From contig SPDT01000004.1 in assembly GCA_008477525.1 (NCBI GenBank), positions 3,596,001 to 3,660,000 of the forward strand: 64,000 nt of DNA, in the 5' to 3' direction. Shown here piece after piece: positions 35,127 through 45,405 of the stretch. Position numbers and translations under genes: made by a program. A model generated the notes under the pieces. The model made no database searches, was not told the origin of the DNA, and was given only the letters and a program-made list of their open reading frames with translations. Source of the stretch: Hypomyces perniciosus (lineage: Eukaryota; Ascomycota; Sordariomycetes; Hypocreales; Hypocreaceae). Each line of letters begins with the position of its first letter. Position 1 is the first letter of the stretch.

Positions 35127-37037
35127 TCAAGCCTCCCTCTGCTCAAGGTTGTACCGCATATACAACTTATCCAAGAAATGCGAGTGCCTAATCCCGTTGG
35201 GCTTCGCCCTTGCAAACGCCTCAATCGCATCCGGCAGCGCAAACCCACACCTCTCCACCAAATAACACACAACTAAGTATCCCGAGCGATTAAACCCGTA
35301 ATGGCAATGCACGCCCACAACGCACTGCTCGGGATTCTCCCATCTCTCTGCCGCGGCGCGCTCACGCTGCGCTTCGCGGATGGCGTCGACCAACTTTATG
35401 AATTCGTCCACCTGGCGGCTTTCGGGGGGCACTTTCGACATGGTGGGGAATTTATGGTAGTGAATCCCGCCTCGTTCGAGCCCGCGCGGGTCGTACACTG
35501 GCTGATCCTTGGACAGGTCTACAATGTCTTTGATAACATGGCCCCATTTCTCGACGAGGACTTTCGGACAGTGCACGTCGTCGACTTCACGCAGGGTCTT
35601 GGTGATGCGGAACACCGGCGCGCCTTCGGGCCCGATGGGGTCGGAGACGGTGTTCACGGACTGCCATTTGATGAGGTTCTTGACGTCCCACTTGCCTTCG
35701 CGGGAGAGGTGCTGGAGCTGCCATGCGAGGGAGAGGCGTTGGGTGATGTGCGCGGCGAGGAAGTCGGAGACAAGGCCGGCGAGGGCGCGGACGGTGCGCG
35801 GGGAGTAGAGAAGGGTGTGGTTTGCTGGTGTGGGGAGGATGATGGATTTGACGCTCTTGAGGGGATGGCGAGGTTGCGGAGGGAGGTCTGGGGGCATTTC
35901 GACGGGGGTTGATGGGGTGTTGGCATCGCTGTCTGTGTCTGTGGAGGCAGCGGTGGTAGAGTCGTCTTCCTTCAGGGGCTCATCCGTAGCATCGACGTCA
36001 GTAGGGGTGGGATCTTGAGAGTCGGCCGAGTCCGCATTCAGTTCGCCGTTTTGTCCAGTAGCTGTCGACGCTGAAACATCACCCGCTGCCTTCATCGCCT
36101 CCACGATCTTGTCCACCTCTTTTGGCGATGTCACCTTGTCCTTCTCACCACCAATGAGATAGACTGGAATGTCAAGGCTTGCCCATGTATCCAGTCCAGG
36201 CATGCCGCCCACGGGTCTCCCATCCTGATAGGACGCTGGGAGTGCCCCGTACGCCATCCGTCGGAATACCGGTGTCCGACTCTGCTGGTTGAAGCGGTAT
36301 TGCATCAACTTCAACTCCTGCGGCGCGCCCTCGCCCACGAACCGCGTGACGCTGGCGCTATTTGGTCCTCCCAGGCCATCCCAAGCGCGCCACAGGGCCA
36401 AGACCCAACCAGGGATCCAGAATAGCCTCTTGATCATGGTGGCGGTTGCTTCGTCCATCGGCCCAGATATAGGGCAAATCGCCACCAGCCCAACGACATG
36501 CTCAGCAAGGGACGTCTTGTGAGGGGCCTGTTTGCTCGCCAGCCCAGCACACAGGGCCGTTCCCATGCTATGCCCAATCAACACCACATTTTGACCATTC
36601 TCCTTGTCCCGATGATCCTCAATAATAACCTCAAGCAACTCCAGTAGCGCTTGGGAAGTATACGCCTCCCATTCCGTCGGCGCAAACCTCGACCTCCCAC
36701 CTCCAGGCCAATCAATCGCCAAACACGGCGTAAGATCAACCAGACTTCTCAGCAGCGGATAGAACTGCGCAACCGAGCCGCCCAGGCCGGGGATGCATAC
36801 CAGCAGCGGCAGCGGCGCCGGCGTCTTGGGCAGCTGCTCGGCCTTGATGTGCTGCCGGAAGAAGACCCGGACCTCGGGGTACTCGAAGCGACTCGTCTTA
36901 TAGGCCTTGAGCTCGGAGTGGTCACGGAGGAGGGCCGGGTCCGTGACGTGAGGGTCCGTGGCGAGAGGGTCTTCTGCCGGGTGCGAAGCCGGAGTGACGG
37001 GCGGATTGGCCAGATGCCCTGGAGATGGCCCGGCCAT
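35127..37037 (-). CDS. alpha/beta-hydrolase fused to a dual-specificity phosphatase
   Basis: Single-exon 636-aa protein with two catalytic modules. Residues about 75-290 are an alpha/beta hydrolase: LVCIPGLGGS (oxyanion loop), AIDWPGGGRS, and VVLIGHSMGTALC with nucleophile Ser157; the acid region is PVYLIGGEKDKVT and the His lies in the block NHTLLYSPR. A Thr/Asp/Pro-rich insertion (about residues 315-385) separates acid and His. Residues about 455-630 are a DSP: after HKFPTMSKVPPES comes VVGVHCHYGFNRSGYLV, the HCx5R(S/T) loop with Cys578, and the tail FARAKPNGIRHSHF resembles the RNA-triphosphatase type of DSP. So it may hydrolyse both an ester and a phosphate. ATG 37037 is the first ATG; the frame opens at a TTG eight codons before. 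Targets unknown. Confidence 0.85.
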   Translation of the reverse strand: MAGPSPGHLANPPVTPASHPAEDPLATDPHVTDPALLRDHSELKAYKTSRFEYPEVRVFFRQHIKAEQLPKTPAPLPLLVCIPGLGGSVAQFYPLLRSLVDLTPCLAIDWPGGGRSRFAPTEWEAYTSQALLELLEVIIEDHRDKENGQNVVLIGHSMGTALCAGLASKQAPHKTSLAEHVVGLVAICPISGPMDEATATMIKRLFWIPGWVLALWRAWDGLGGPNSASVTRFVGEGAPQELKLMQYRFNQQSRTPVFRRMAYGALPASYQDGRPVGGMPGLDTWASLDIPVYLIGGEKDKVTSPKEVDKIVEAMKAAGDVSASTATGQNGELNADSADSQDPTPTDVDATDEPLKEDDSTTAASTDTDSDANTPSTPVEMPPDLPPQPRHPLKSVKSIILPTPANHTLLYSPRTVRALAGLVSDFLAAHITQRLSLAWQLQHLSREGKWDVKNLIKWQSVNTVSDPIGPEGAPVFRITKTLREVDDVHCPKVLVEKWGHVIKDIVDLSKDQPVYDPRGLERGGIHYHKFPTMSKVPPESRQVDEFIKLVDAIREAQRERAAAERWENPEQCVVGVHCHYGFNRSGYLVVCYLVERCGFALPDAIEAFARAKPNGIRHSHFLDKLYMRYNLEQREA

Positions 37038-38099
37038 AACGCGCGATGAAGCGGTCACCAACTTGCCTTTTGCTGCCTGTGTGTGACGTGTAGGTGAGAT
37101 CTGTGGCCGGTTCAGGCAATTGTGCGCGCCGTCGCTCGTGTGGGTGAGTCGTCAATGAGTGAGTCAGTGAGATTGACTATCGCCCCAACCTCCCAACAAG
37201 TCTGTGTGAGCGTTACACAAATTGCCAGTGCCGTGCGGTAAATCTAGGCTTCCTGATATGGATAGGATAAAGCATAGGCATACAGATATATGGTGAAGGA
37301 CAATCCGCAATACCAGGTGAAGCACCCCGCTCAGCCGCTGAATGACGAACGACCTTTGTGGTTTCGGCTGTTGTAAACAATGCAGGTTTCGCTCGGCCCG
37401 GTTCCGGAGCAGTGTCACAATCACTCTTCAACAATTGTATTGTGAACGATAAGAACATAAAGCGGAGTTGATGATATAGAGAATGTATCAGGGCAAAGCC
37501 TTATCGTTCTTCAAAAGAAAAGAAGAACTGGTGAATATCGAGAGCTGAGCTTCATTGTCAACCAACCAATTGTCACGAGCTTCGGAGGCAGCCTGCTATT
37601 GCATGACACCGAAAAGCCACAATTGCGACTCAAGAGATACGACCTACCCTGTAAGCTGAAGAGCCCGAGTTGCGGCAAGCTTATTGACTCGAATTGAAAA
37701 TGTGTAAGTATTATCATTAATTGATTATCCATGTAACATATTGGGATTCGTTTTAACCTAGTCCCTGAACCCTAAATATCTCGTTTAGTTCCCGCAATTC
37801 ATATCCGTCCGTCGGCAGAAAAAAAATTCACCCACCATAGAAGACTCGAAGATAGCAGAGGTTAGTACTATAGCAAACAGCTTGAGTGAGATATTATGCC
37901 CAACGCCACTACCAATATCGTATGAAACAGAGGAAATGAAATCGAGATCCACTGTGCTCTTGTGGAAATTGGTTGCCTCTCAGGATCATTATTCATACAT
38001 TGCTCCGCCATCCCAATGTACCCGGATGGATCATATGCTCAACACAACACTGTATATCGTACAAACCGCCATTGTCAAACTCCAGATGAAACATCTCCA
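37038..38099. other. intergenic region
   Basis: Upstream of the fusion gene and downstream of the NDUFAF3-type gene. A 165-codon plus-strand frame (37882-38379) is partly the antisense of the neighbouring exon. No gene called. Confidence 0.45.
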
Positions 38100-38890
38100 T
38101 CATGGAATCACACCTGATCCCTCCGTCCACCCAATGGGTATCAACGCAGCCGCAACTTCCGACACTCCTCGTTCCGTCGCCAGTAAATTGAATTGCGCCG
38201 CGGCATTCCTCGTGTCCAGCACCTCAACCCTCATCCCCATCTCCGAGATGTATTGCCTCGTCTGTGGGCTAAGCGGCAGGTTCTGCTTGCCGACGCCAAT
38301 GACCAGTAGATCTGTATACCCCGTTAGTCTCTCTTTCCGGATATCAACCCAACTTCCTCGGCCACATGGGCAATCCTAGCCAACCAGGGATGTAGAGGAT
38401 CATAATAGACCTTACCTGGTCGTGGCCAAAGTACATCAAACAGCCCAAATGCCTCCCTAGGAAGCTCAAACTGGCCTTTCTTGTTCACCAGTTCAAACCT
38501 GCCCTTCGCCTCCCACGGCCGCCACGTAAACGCCTCTCCATTAACCAGCAGTGCACCGTCGCCTCCTGATATCGTCGCTCCGCTGTTCAGCCCGAAGCCA
38601 TCGTACGTGCACACGTCTACAGACGTTGACGGAATAGGTGTGTTGCCCAGGACGTCGAGGTCGCTGAAGTTGGTCGGCGGCGGGGAGGTCGGAGGGGCGT
38701 CTTGGCGTTTTGAACGGCTGGGAACTGTGTGGAATGACTTGCAGAGAGAATTTGACGCTTGGGTTCGTCGGACTGAGGGCTGGAGGGCGATGGAAATTGC
38801 TGCTCTTGGAGGGATTGGTGCTGAGGCGTTGCAAAGAGCTGTGCGCATAGTGCGCAGGCCGCTTTGGGGCCGTAAGGAGCCGCGCATCAT
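38100..38890 (-). CDS. complex I assembly factor, Mth938/DUF498 domain (NDUFAF3 type)
   Basis: Predicted 228-aa mitochondrial protein; exon 1 is 38890-38416, exon 2 is 38311-38100. The N-terminus is Arg/Ser/Ala-rich without acids (MMRGSLRPQSGLRTMRTALC), as in a mitochondrial presequence. The DUF498 fold follows: VDVCTYDGFGLNSGATISGG, LLVNGEAFTWRP, then DLLVIGVGKQNLPLSPQTRQ and the C-terminal LDTRNAAAQFNLLATERG, which are the family's typical blocks. In animals NDUFAF3 helps build the Q module of respiratory complex I in the mitochondrion. Two ATGs in a row (38890, 38887) make the exact start uncertain by one residue. Confidence 0.85.
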
Positions 38891-39463
38891 TGAAAATTGA
38901 AAGGTATAGAATAGCTATAAACGCATTGCTCCAGGCGTGGGCAGAGTTGAGTCCCTAAGAACGTTGGTAGGTTGTTGATGAAAAAGAAGGCTTCGGCTTG
39001 GAGTCGCGGGGATCGAGAAATTTTGGACCCTCTAACGTCATAATGGCTCGCAGCAATTCTACTTGAGGAGGACATGCAATCACACAGCAAACCGATATTT
39101 ATCAATCTTAGAACAGCACCCGCGACGCTGTCAAATAACGAACGGTCGTAAATCTCGCTTTGATAGGTAAATGCGCCGCATACGACACGGAAGACCTGTT
39201 TCCAAGCCCTCCCACACATCACGCCGAAGTAGGCCAAGTTCCATGCCAACTTGATGCTCATCTCATTAGATCACCAAGAGGAGGTAGTAGTCCTAAAGAC
39301 AGCAGAAGACCAGCCATTTCGACTCGGCCCTCGATGTATCATGCAGTCCCTTTTTGCCCTAATGAACACCAAAGCAACGAACCAATCCCCCCAGAGTTCC
39401 TTGCCATCCCGCACAGAAAGCCAAATCCATCAGTCGAAATCGTTTTTACTTGGGGATTTCTAT
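38891..39463. other. intergenic region
   Basis: Lies between the starts of the NDUFAF3-type gene and the 3' end of RPL34. A 124-codon minus-strand frame (38887-39261) shows no domain and may be chance. No feature. Confidence 0.45.
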
Positions 39464-40148
39464 TTATTTCTTCTTCTGGCTCGCCTCCTGGTCCTTCAAC
39501 ACCTTCTTGACAATCTTCTGCTCCTCGATCAAGAAAGCGCGGACGATCCGGTCCCGGACGCAGTTGCCGCACCGGGAACCGCCATAGGCTCGCTGGACGG
39601 TCTTCTGGGGCTTGGAGATCTGGGCGTACTCGCGGGGGCGGAGGGCGGGGATCTAGAGGTGAAGTTTGTCAGTTGTGGGCTCGCTGGGAGATCCATTGGA
39701 AGGTAGTTCAAGGAAGAGAAGAATGCCGAGAGACGAGGGGTGGTGTTCGTGGCTTCGAGGTCGCCGAAAAGATCTCCGTCTCGCAAGAGTTGTCTGATCC
39801 CAACGAGAGCAGCGAAGTCCCCTCACGTCCCGCTTCCCATTGCAAACCAACCACGATTCCGTTCCGTCAAGGGCTACTTACACCAGACAGCTTGGAGCCG
39901 CAGTCACCGCACTTGGGGACAGTGCCGCGCTTCTTGATGTGCAGCAGTCGGAGGTCACCACCGGGAGTCTTGATGACTCGGGTCCGGTTGGAGCGAGTGT
40001 TGTAGCTGTATAGAGAAAAATCGCATCAGTCTCCGTCGCAAGCAGGAAATCACAGCAAGACACCGGATTGGTTATTCGGATCGTGCTCGTTTCCGAGGGG
40101 TAAAACTCACCCGTTGCGGCGGCGGTAGGTGACTCGTTGGGGCGCCAT
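39464..40148 (-). CDS. RPL34: 60S ribosomal protein L34
   Basis: Predicted 116-aa protein from exons 40148-40111, 40005-39882 and 39652-39464. It reads [19 protein letters not shown], then [19 protein letters not shown], then the zinc-type PKCGDCG, and ends [12 protein letters not shown], as in eL34 of other fungi; a second CxxC (RCGNC) completes the four Cys pattern. It is part of the large ribosomal subunit in the cytosol. Introns of 105 and 229 nt are longer than the local average, a usual trait of fungal ribosomal protein genes. The first exon has only 38 coding bases. Confidence 0.96.
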
Positions 40149-40643
40149 TGTTGCTGGTGATGCTCGGTGGTTGCGTTGAGTATCTCACCAAGAACGAAGG
40201 AATTTCGAGATTTGGGGAAATTTTGTGTGGGTGGAAGACGGATTGTGCCCGCTAAGCTGGCGAATCAGCGTGCGAGGAGCGGGTTGTTGGAGGCCCACTG
40301 CCAAAGCACGTGACATTTGATTCCTCTTCCGTTTTGGGACATCACAACACTTGGGGCGTTTTTCCGCGAACGTGGTGTGTGGCACTCAGTGAGCTCTCCA
40401 GCCTGCCCTTACACCACGAAATCGATCCCAGCTATTGTTTCTAGAGGGACCATTGGAGAGAGAGAGTCCAGTCTTCTCATGCTTCTGATGCCTGAATTCT
40501 AGAGCTCTCTTGAGTAAAAAACTCTCATCATGAAGGATCACAAAGCGGTTACAGACTGCCACGTGAAATCCTCGTTCATTAAATCATCGCTATTGGGGTA
40601 TTGTAATACATAGTGGTAAAAAGCTTGTTGTACGAAGTACAAG
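40149..40643. other. upstream region of RPL34
   Basis: Promoter side of RPL34. A TACGAAGTAC near-palindrome stands at 40631-40640, just behind the 3' end of the next gene. No coding evidence. Confidence 0.45.
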
Positions 40644-41158
40644 TCAGTTCAATTCTTGGAAGTCATCCTTGTCCAAGTCAAACCAACGTGGCCAGTCCTT
40701 ATGCTTCCACGGCAGGATGCCCAATGGCTTCTCGTCACGGCTCTTTGTTGCCCAGGTAAACACTTCGTTGCTGGTCTCATTTGTCACCAGCTCCTTGAAT
40801 TCCGTGAGGTCTATCTGCGCTTCCTCGACGGCTTTCATGAAGGCGGCGAACAGAGCATCGGCTAAAACGGCAAAAGTCAGTACCTCGGATACATATCAGG
40901 ATGGGGCAGCGTGAATGGGCGGCCTACGCGAGGGATGTTTCTGGACCAATGGCTCCAGCATCTGGGGAATGGTGTTGCGCAGCAGCCGGCACTAAAAAGC
41001 ATGGCCTGGTCAGTCCTATTCAGACCCCATACGAACAACTGTCGTACCTTGATGTGCAGGAGCTTGAGATGCCTCATAGCATTCTTGAGGGCCTCCTCTT
41101 CCTGGGCAATCTTATTGGCGGCCTCGGCGTCAGCCGCCACGGCTGGCTGAGGCTCCAT
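40644..41158 (-). CDS. small conserved-looking helical protein, function unknown
   Basis: Predicted 130-aa protein; exons 41158-41048, 40991-40928 and 40861-40644 join in frame (phase 0, then phase 1). Blocks are EEEALKNAMRHLKLLHIK, CRLLRNTIPQMLEPLVQKHP, SPDALFAAFMKAVEEAQIDL and a tail with KPLGILPWKHKDWPRWFD. Predicted helices with regular leucines suggest a subunit of a larger assembly, perhaps nuclear, but I do not recognise a family and give no name. ATG 41158 sits just before the helical part; the frame is open to 41266 upstream. It lies head to head with the FAR1-type gene, 1.3 kb away. Confidence 0.6.
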
Positions 41159-42489
41159 GGTGGATGAGAACGCGGAGGACGCGCGACAGGGGAAGCGCTC
41201 TCTCAGATATGGTATCAAGATGGCCTCCCGGTCGAGCCTCCAGGTCTGAATTCGTATTCTTATCAATCGCAGCCTGCGCGCACAGGCTGTTGGCTGAAGC
41301 TGAAGGAGGGAGAGGGATTCTGGAAGTTAGGGATTATGGGCGGCTGCACGACGACGTGGGGCGACTTTGGCAGGGAGTTTATACGCTTTCGTGTAACCCG
41401 ACTCTTTGACAATCTCCAATAAAGAAAGTTTGCGCAAAAACAACTAAAGCTCGCAATGCTAGAGTCTACATAAAATAAACACAAATCTTAGACCTTGGTT
41501 TCATAACTCCAAATAGAAATGAATGCATCGAAACTCCCTGCCTGCATATTATAGGCCCATCTCAGTGGTGCGGTTGGCAGTCTGGCTCAATGCCATGCCA
41601 TCACGTGCGCAGGCCTGAGGAGGCTCATGAGAGCCTGTTAGAACACTCAGGCTCGCCCCATTTACCTACGCCGCTACGGGGGATAGCTGCAGAGTTGATG
41701 TAGCATTATCAGCTGTCCGCATATGCATATACTACTACATATACTACCTACATGAAAAAGATGGGGTCTCTTAGACACCGAGGCGTGGGAGTGACTTTGA
41801 CATTGGCCATGTCGGCGTTCATTTTGGGCTGTCTGTTTGCTTCACTTGTGTTCACACAAAAGTACTACGTACAAGTACAGTAACATCAGGGGTACCCAAA
41901 CAACATGGAACCCTGTCAGGCCAAGAGCACGAGGCGTATGCACAAAGCGGGCGGAAGAGGCAGAAGGTCTTACAGTGAATCAGGGCTCGTACATACGAGT
42001 ACCTAAGATACATACAACACAACGCAACGCAACGCAACACACACAACAACACATGTTCTTTTATCTAATAGTATCTACGAAGTATTACCACTATTATCGC
42101 TGCCCCCCAGCCCCAGGCCCAGCAGCTGCGCTAGCGCCTGATAAATCCCCGTCCTCCCTAGCGCTCTGCCTGTGAATGGACCGCATCTCTCGGACCGGAT
42201 CAACGCCAAACCTTGAACCTTTGCCAACAGTGCGGATTGGAAAAATCCTCACAGCCCAGCCTCTTGCATTCGAATACAAGAACAACCAACGGCCAACATC
42301 AGACAGACCCCTCCGTCGAAGATACCACAGCATTCGAAGCCTCTGTACCACCGTTCCCTCGACTTACTGTACCCGAGGAGAGACCAGATCTCCCTCTGTT
42401 CCTCCACTGCGCCTTCACTCTTCTTTCTCCCCTCGTTTAAAGAAAGGCCCGCGCCTTTCGCGTTCGCCACCGTGGCTCAACTCATCGCA
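41159..42489. promoter_or_regulatory. divergent upstream region
   Basis: Between two divergent genes. Holds TACTACGTAC at about 41863-41872, TACGAAGTAT at 42076-42085, and a CAACG/CAACA short repeat at about 42016-42055. The last 120 bp before the FAR1-type start is pyrimidine-rich. Confidence 0.45.
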
Positions 42490-43113
42490 ATGCCGAATAC
42501 GCCCCCCCCGGCGCTTCTGCCACCACCAGAAGGCATATTTCGGACCTTTGAAGATTTGATGAACTCAGTCCAACGTGTCGCAAAGGACCAAGGCTACGGC
42601 ATTGTCAAGCTCCGCGCCTCCAACTACCGCGATGGAAAGCCCACCCGCTACGACCTGGTCTGCGACCGGGGCGGCGTCAAGTACAACAGCACCGCAAAGA
42701 AGCGCAACCCGTCCACACGCAAGATCGACTGTCCCTTTCGCGCAAAGGCCGTCTGCGAGGTCCAGCTCGGAAACCAATGGCGCTTTGCCCTGCAAGAACC
42801 TCGACACAACCACGAGCCGCGCGTTCCCTCCGGCACCCCTGGCCAGGAGAATGCCCCCTTGGCCACGTCCATCCGGTCCTTCACCAACAAGCTAGACCGC
42901 CTGAGTCATGATATGGCCCAGGGCCTCATGCGCATTGAGCAGCGGCTGGACAACATCGAGAAGCGGATGGAGAACTTTGAGGCCCGCGCGGGCGGGTACG
43001 AACCTCGCTTCCAGGCTCTCGAGTCACGGCTCCAGGGCATGGAGGGGCCGCGTATGGACGGCATCGGCATGGACGATGTCGAATCACGTCTGTTGGCCTC
43101 TTCGGTCATGTAG
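42490..43113 (+). CDS. FAR1/WRKY-GCM1-type zinc-finger protein, possibly truncated
   Basis: Predicted 207-aa protein from the first ATG (the frame opens earlier at a GTG). Residues about 18-105 form a FAR1-type DNA-binding domain, the fold also found in Mutator-like transposases: FEDLMNSVQRVAKDQGYGIV, YDLVCDRGGVK (Cys), RKIDCPFRAKA (Cys), then the paired HNHE at the end. Residues about 130-165 are a heptad-like coiled coil (LMRIEQRLDNIEKRMENFEA) for pairing. No transposase domain follows, so it seems a host gene or a domesticated regulator. The stop is TAG at 43111-43113; the same frame goes on for 39 sense codons to TGA 43231-43233 in protein-like sequence (DQSAQQTAHQEDLIDLG), see findings. 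Nuclear DNA-binding role inferred. Confidence 0.75.
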   Translation: MPNTPPPALLPPPEGIFRTFEDLMNSVQRVAKDQGYGIVKLRASNYRDGKPTRYDLVCDRGGVKYNSTAKKRNPSTRKIDCPFRAKAVCEVQLGNQWRFALQEPRHNHEPRVPSGTPGQENAPLATSIRSFTNKLDRLSHDMAQGLMRIEQRLDNIEKRMENFEARAGGYEPRFQALESRLQGMEGPRMDGIGMDDVESRLLASSVM

Positions 43114-44730
43114 AACGTCGACCAGAGTGCTCAGCAAACTGCCCACCAGGAGGACTTGATTGATCTTGGACCGACTGGCGACGGTTGCCCAGGAAGGGCT
43201 CCCGCGAGCAGTACCCAACACTTGACGCGATGAAAGCCACGACCATCTCATCATCCATTCCCCTATTTTCTTCTTCTTACGGCTGTCTTTTCTTCTACAC
43301 TGGAACAAAAAACCAATGGCTACCTGCCCATTTTTTTTTTAAAACTGCAGGGGGACTGCGATGATGCAGAACAAAAGGAGGCTGCCACGGACACGGGTTT
43401 GTCATGCACAGGGCGGCTATTGATGGAAATCGGGGTTCACGGCGGCACACTGTGGAGGCTGATGACGGCGTTCCGGTTGGATCACATAGTTTGTTGTCTT
43501 TTTTCTGCGTTTGTTAAGATTGTCTTGCTACGCTGCACTCAGGGCGCGCAATGGGAAACGTTACGTTGGGGGGGTGGGCAATTTCTGTTGGACTTATTTC
43601 ACGAAAGCGCAGACACAAGGGCGGCGCGTTTCTTTAGGGAAATATTTTCGTTCTACTACTTACTACCCATGAATCGTCTAGATTTTTGGACGGCCACAGG
43701 GCTGGGCACAAGAAATCTTTTCACATGTGGGCATCAAGCTATCGCATTGTCGGCCTTCGGGGGTGAGTGCCTTTCGCCACGAGTGAAGGTGCTTCTCCAG
43801 TGATACTATTTCGGATTGGATCCCTTCTCACCATGTGCTTCGCTATCTACTTTGCAGCTCCTATTAACCTACTCCTACCTAGCGAGGCTGCAGGACCGTT
43901 GATCTTGCTGTACTGCTAGCCATGAAATTCTTCGACTTTCCCGCCCCCAATCGACACACGCAACACACGGCCAATCTCGTTTTAGCCGCACCAATACGGC
44001 TCCCAGTGTTGCGCCTTGAAGGAGTCCGTTCATGAAACCTACATATTGCGGATTATGCCGCTCACCCGGAGGAGCGGAAAAAGGAGGGGAAAGGGTCTGC
44101 GTCAAAAACGCACTGTGGGAGAGAATCCTTGTGACAAAATCAACGACATTTACATGGGCAGCAGTGGCGTCCGCAACATTTGCCTTGTATAGCAGGAGCA
44201 TGCATGGCTAGTGATGCAGCTTGGTGAATCAACCAAAGCGCCTTGCTTTTCTGTGTCGTCCTTTGGCGTCATCTGAGATCTGTTGGTCTGCTCTCTCCAC
44301 TTGCGAGCAATTCCATTTCTTGACTCATTGGGCACAATACCAGGTTACTCCGTACCATAACCAGAAGATGGACAGCCAAAAAGAGGCCGGGGTGGGTTGC
44401 ACAACATTACAGGCAGGCCACGCGCAGCCTCCATTGGGAGATTTGAGGGGGCGTTGTGAGGCTGAGAGAGCAAAGTTCGGTCCCGGAAGATGAGAACCCC
44501 CCAGAGACCGGGAATTTGGGCTCCTGGGGAGACGCACTGCCGACGTTGTACAACGGTTCTGGACACTTGCATGTGGGGTTTTTTACTTTGTCGTGGCGCT
44601 CTCAGCAAGACGTCGTCTTCCCAAAGATTTACAGCCGAGTGGGATATGGGTTGGTATTGTTTTGATCGTTTATCCACTGCTTCGTTTCTGCCCCCCCCCC
44701 CGGCCCAGGCGGCTGATGGCGGAGGCGAGC

Positions 44731-44754
44731 GCGGATGCGGATGCGGATGCGGAT
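44731..44754. repeat. (GCGGAT)4 hexanucleotide repeat
   Basis: Four perfect GCGGAT units, preceded by a C-run 30-40 bp upstream. Confidence 0.85.
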
Positions 44755-45389
44755 ATGGATGAGATCCTCCGGATATCGGGCACGACTTGGGCTCTCTTGC
44801 AGGGTATCGAAACCGGTGACCGTTATCTCCCATGAACCTGGCTGTCGGTACGATGGGACGGACTGAAGCGATCTGGCAAGCTGCGATTCGCTGCTTATTA
44901 CGAGACTCTACAGTATGGGCTTCTATTACCTCGTGCCTAAAAGGCTGGAAGAGACCACAACGAACGAGACAAAGAGACTCATCGCCGGATAGTCCTCGAC
45001 TCAGCAACGAGGAGTGATGGGTCCGGGCCTGTGTCATGTAAAACACTCGGATCAGGTCTCCGCTTCCCCATGTGTGAATCATGCGTGCGCCACTGGCCTG
45101 TAGTATATTCCGCATGTACCTACATACTACTTCGTACATGACACGGCAGCGACATTGGCATGCGAAAGTGTGCGTGTTGGATTCGTCGATACCCGAGCTG
45201 TCTTGGGTAAGACAAGTTTGGGATTCAAAATGCTAAAACATCGGGAGCCTGTGCCGAGACCCGGAAAGCATTGCCAAAAAGGCCCTTTTATCCGAGGATC
45301 GTTTGCACATCTCAAATACTTTTTCGAAGTGTCTCGCTATGAGGATCGGATACGAGACCTCCCAAGGCAGAAAACAGAAATCCCCAGGC

Positions 45390-45405
45390 GTGTGTGTGTG
45401 TGTGT
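45390..45405. repeat. (GT)8 microsatellite
   Basis: Perfect GT dinucleotide run in the long spacer. Confidence 0.85.

Noticed and set aside
35301..35912. 203-codon plus-strand frame
   Set aside because: Antisense shadow of the phosphatase part of the fusion gene.
43052..43113. Possible 62-nt intron at the end of the FAR1-type gene
   Set aside because: It shifts the frame and yields a short tail stopping soon after, less natural than the continuous frame; no branch site seen.
43399..43803. 134-codon plus-strand frame after the FAR1-type gene
   Set aside because: No family likeness; sits where a 3' UTR is expected.
44345..45139. 264-codon minus-strand open frame, the longest unassigned one
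   Set aside because: Rich in His/Pro/Gly runs caused by the GCGGAT repeat and C-run, no domain, no good start context; likely chance in GC-rich repeat DNA.
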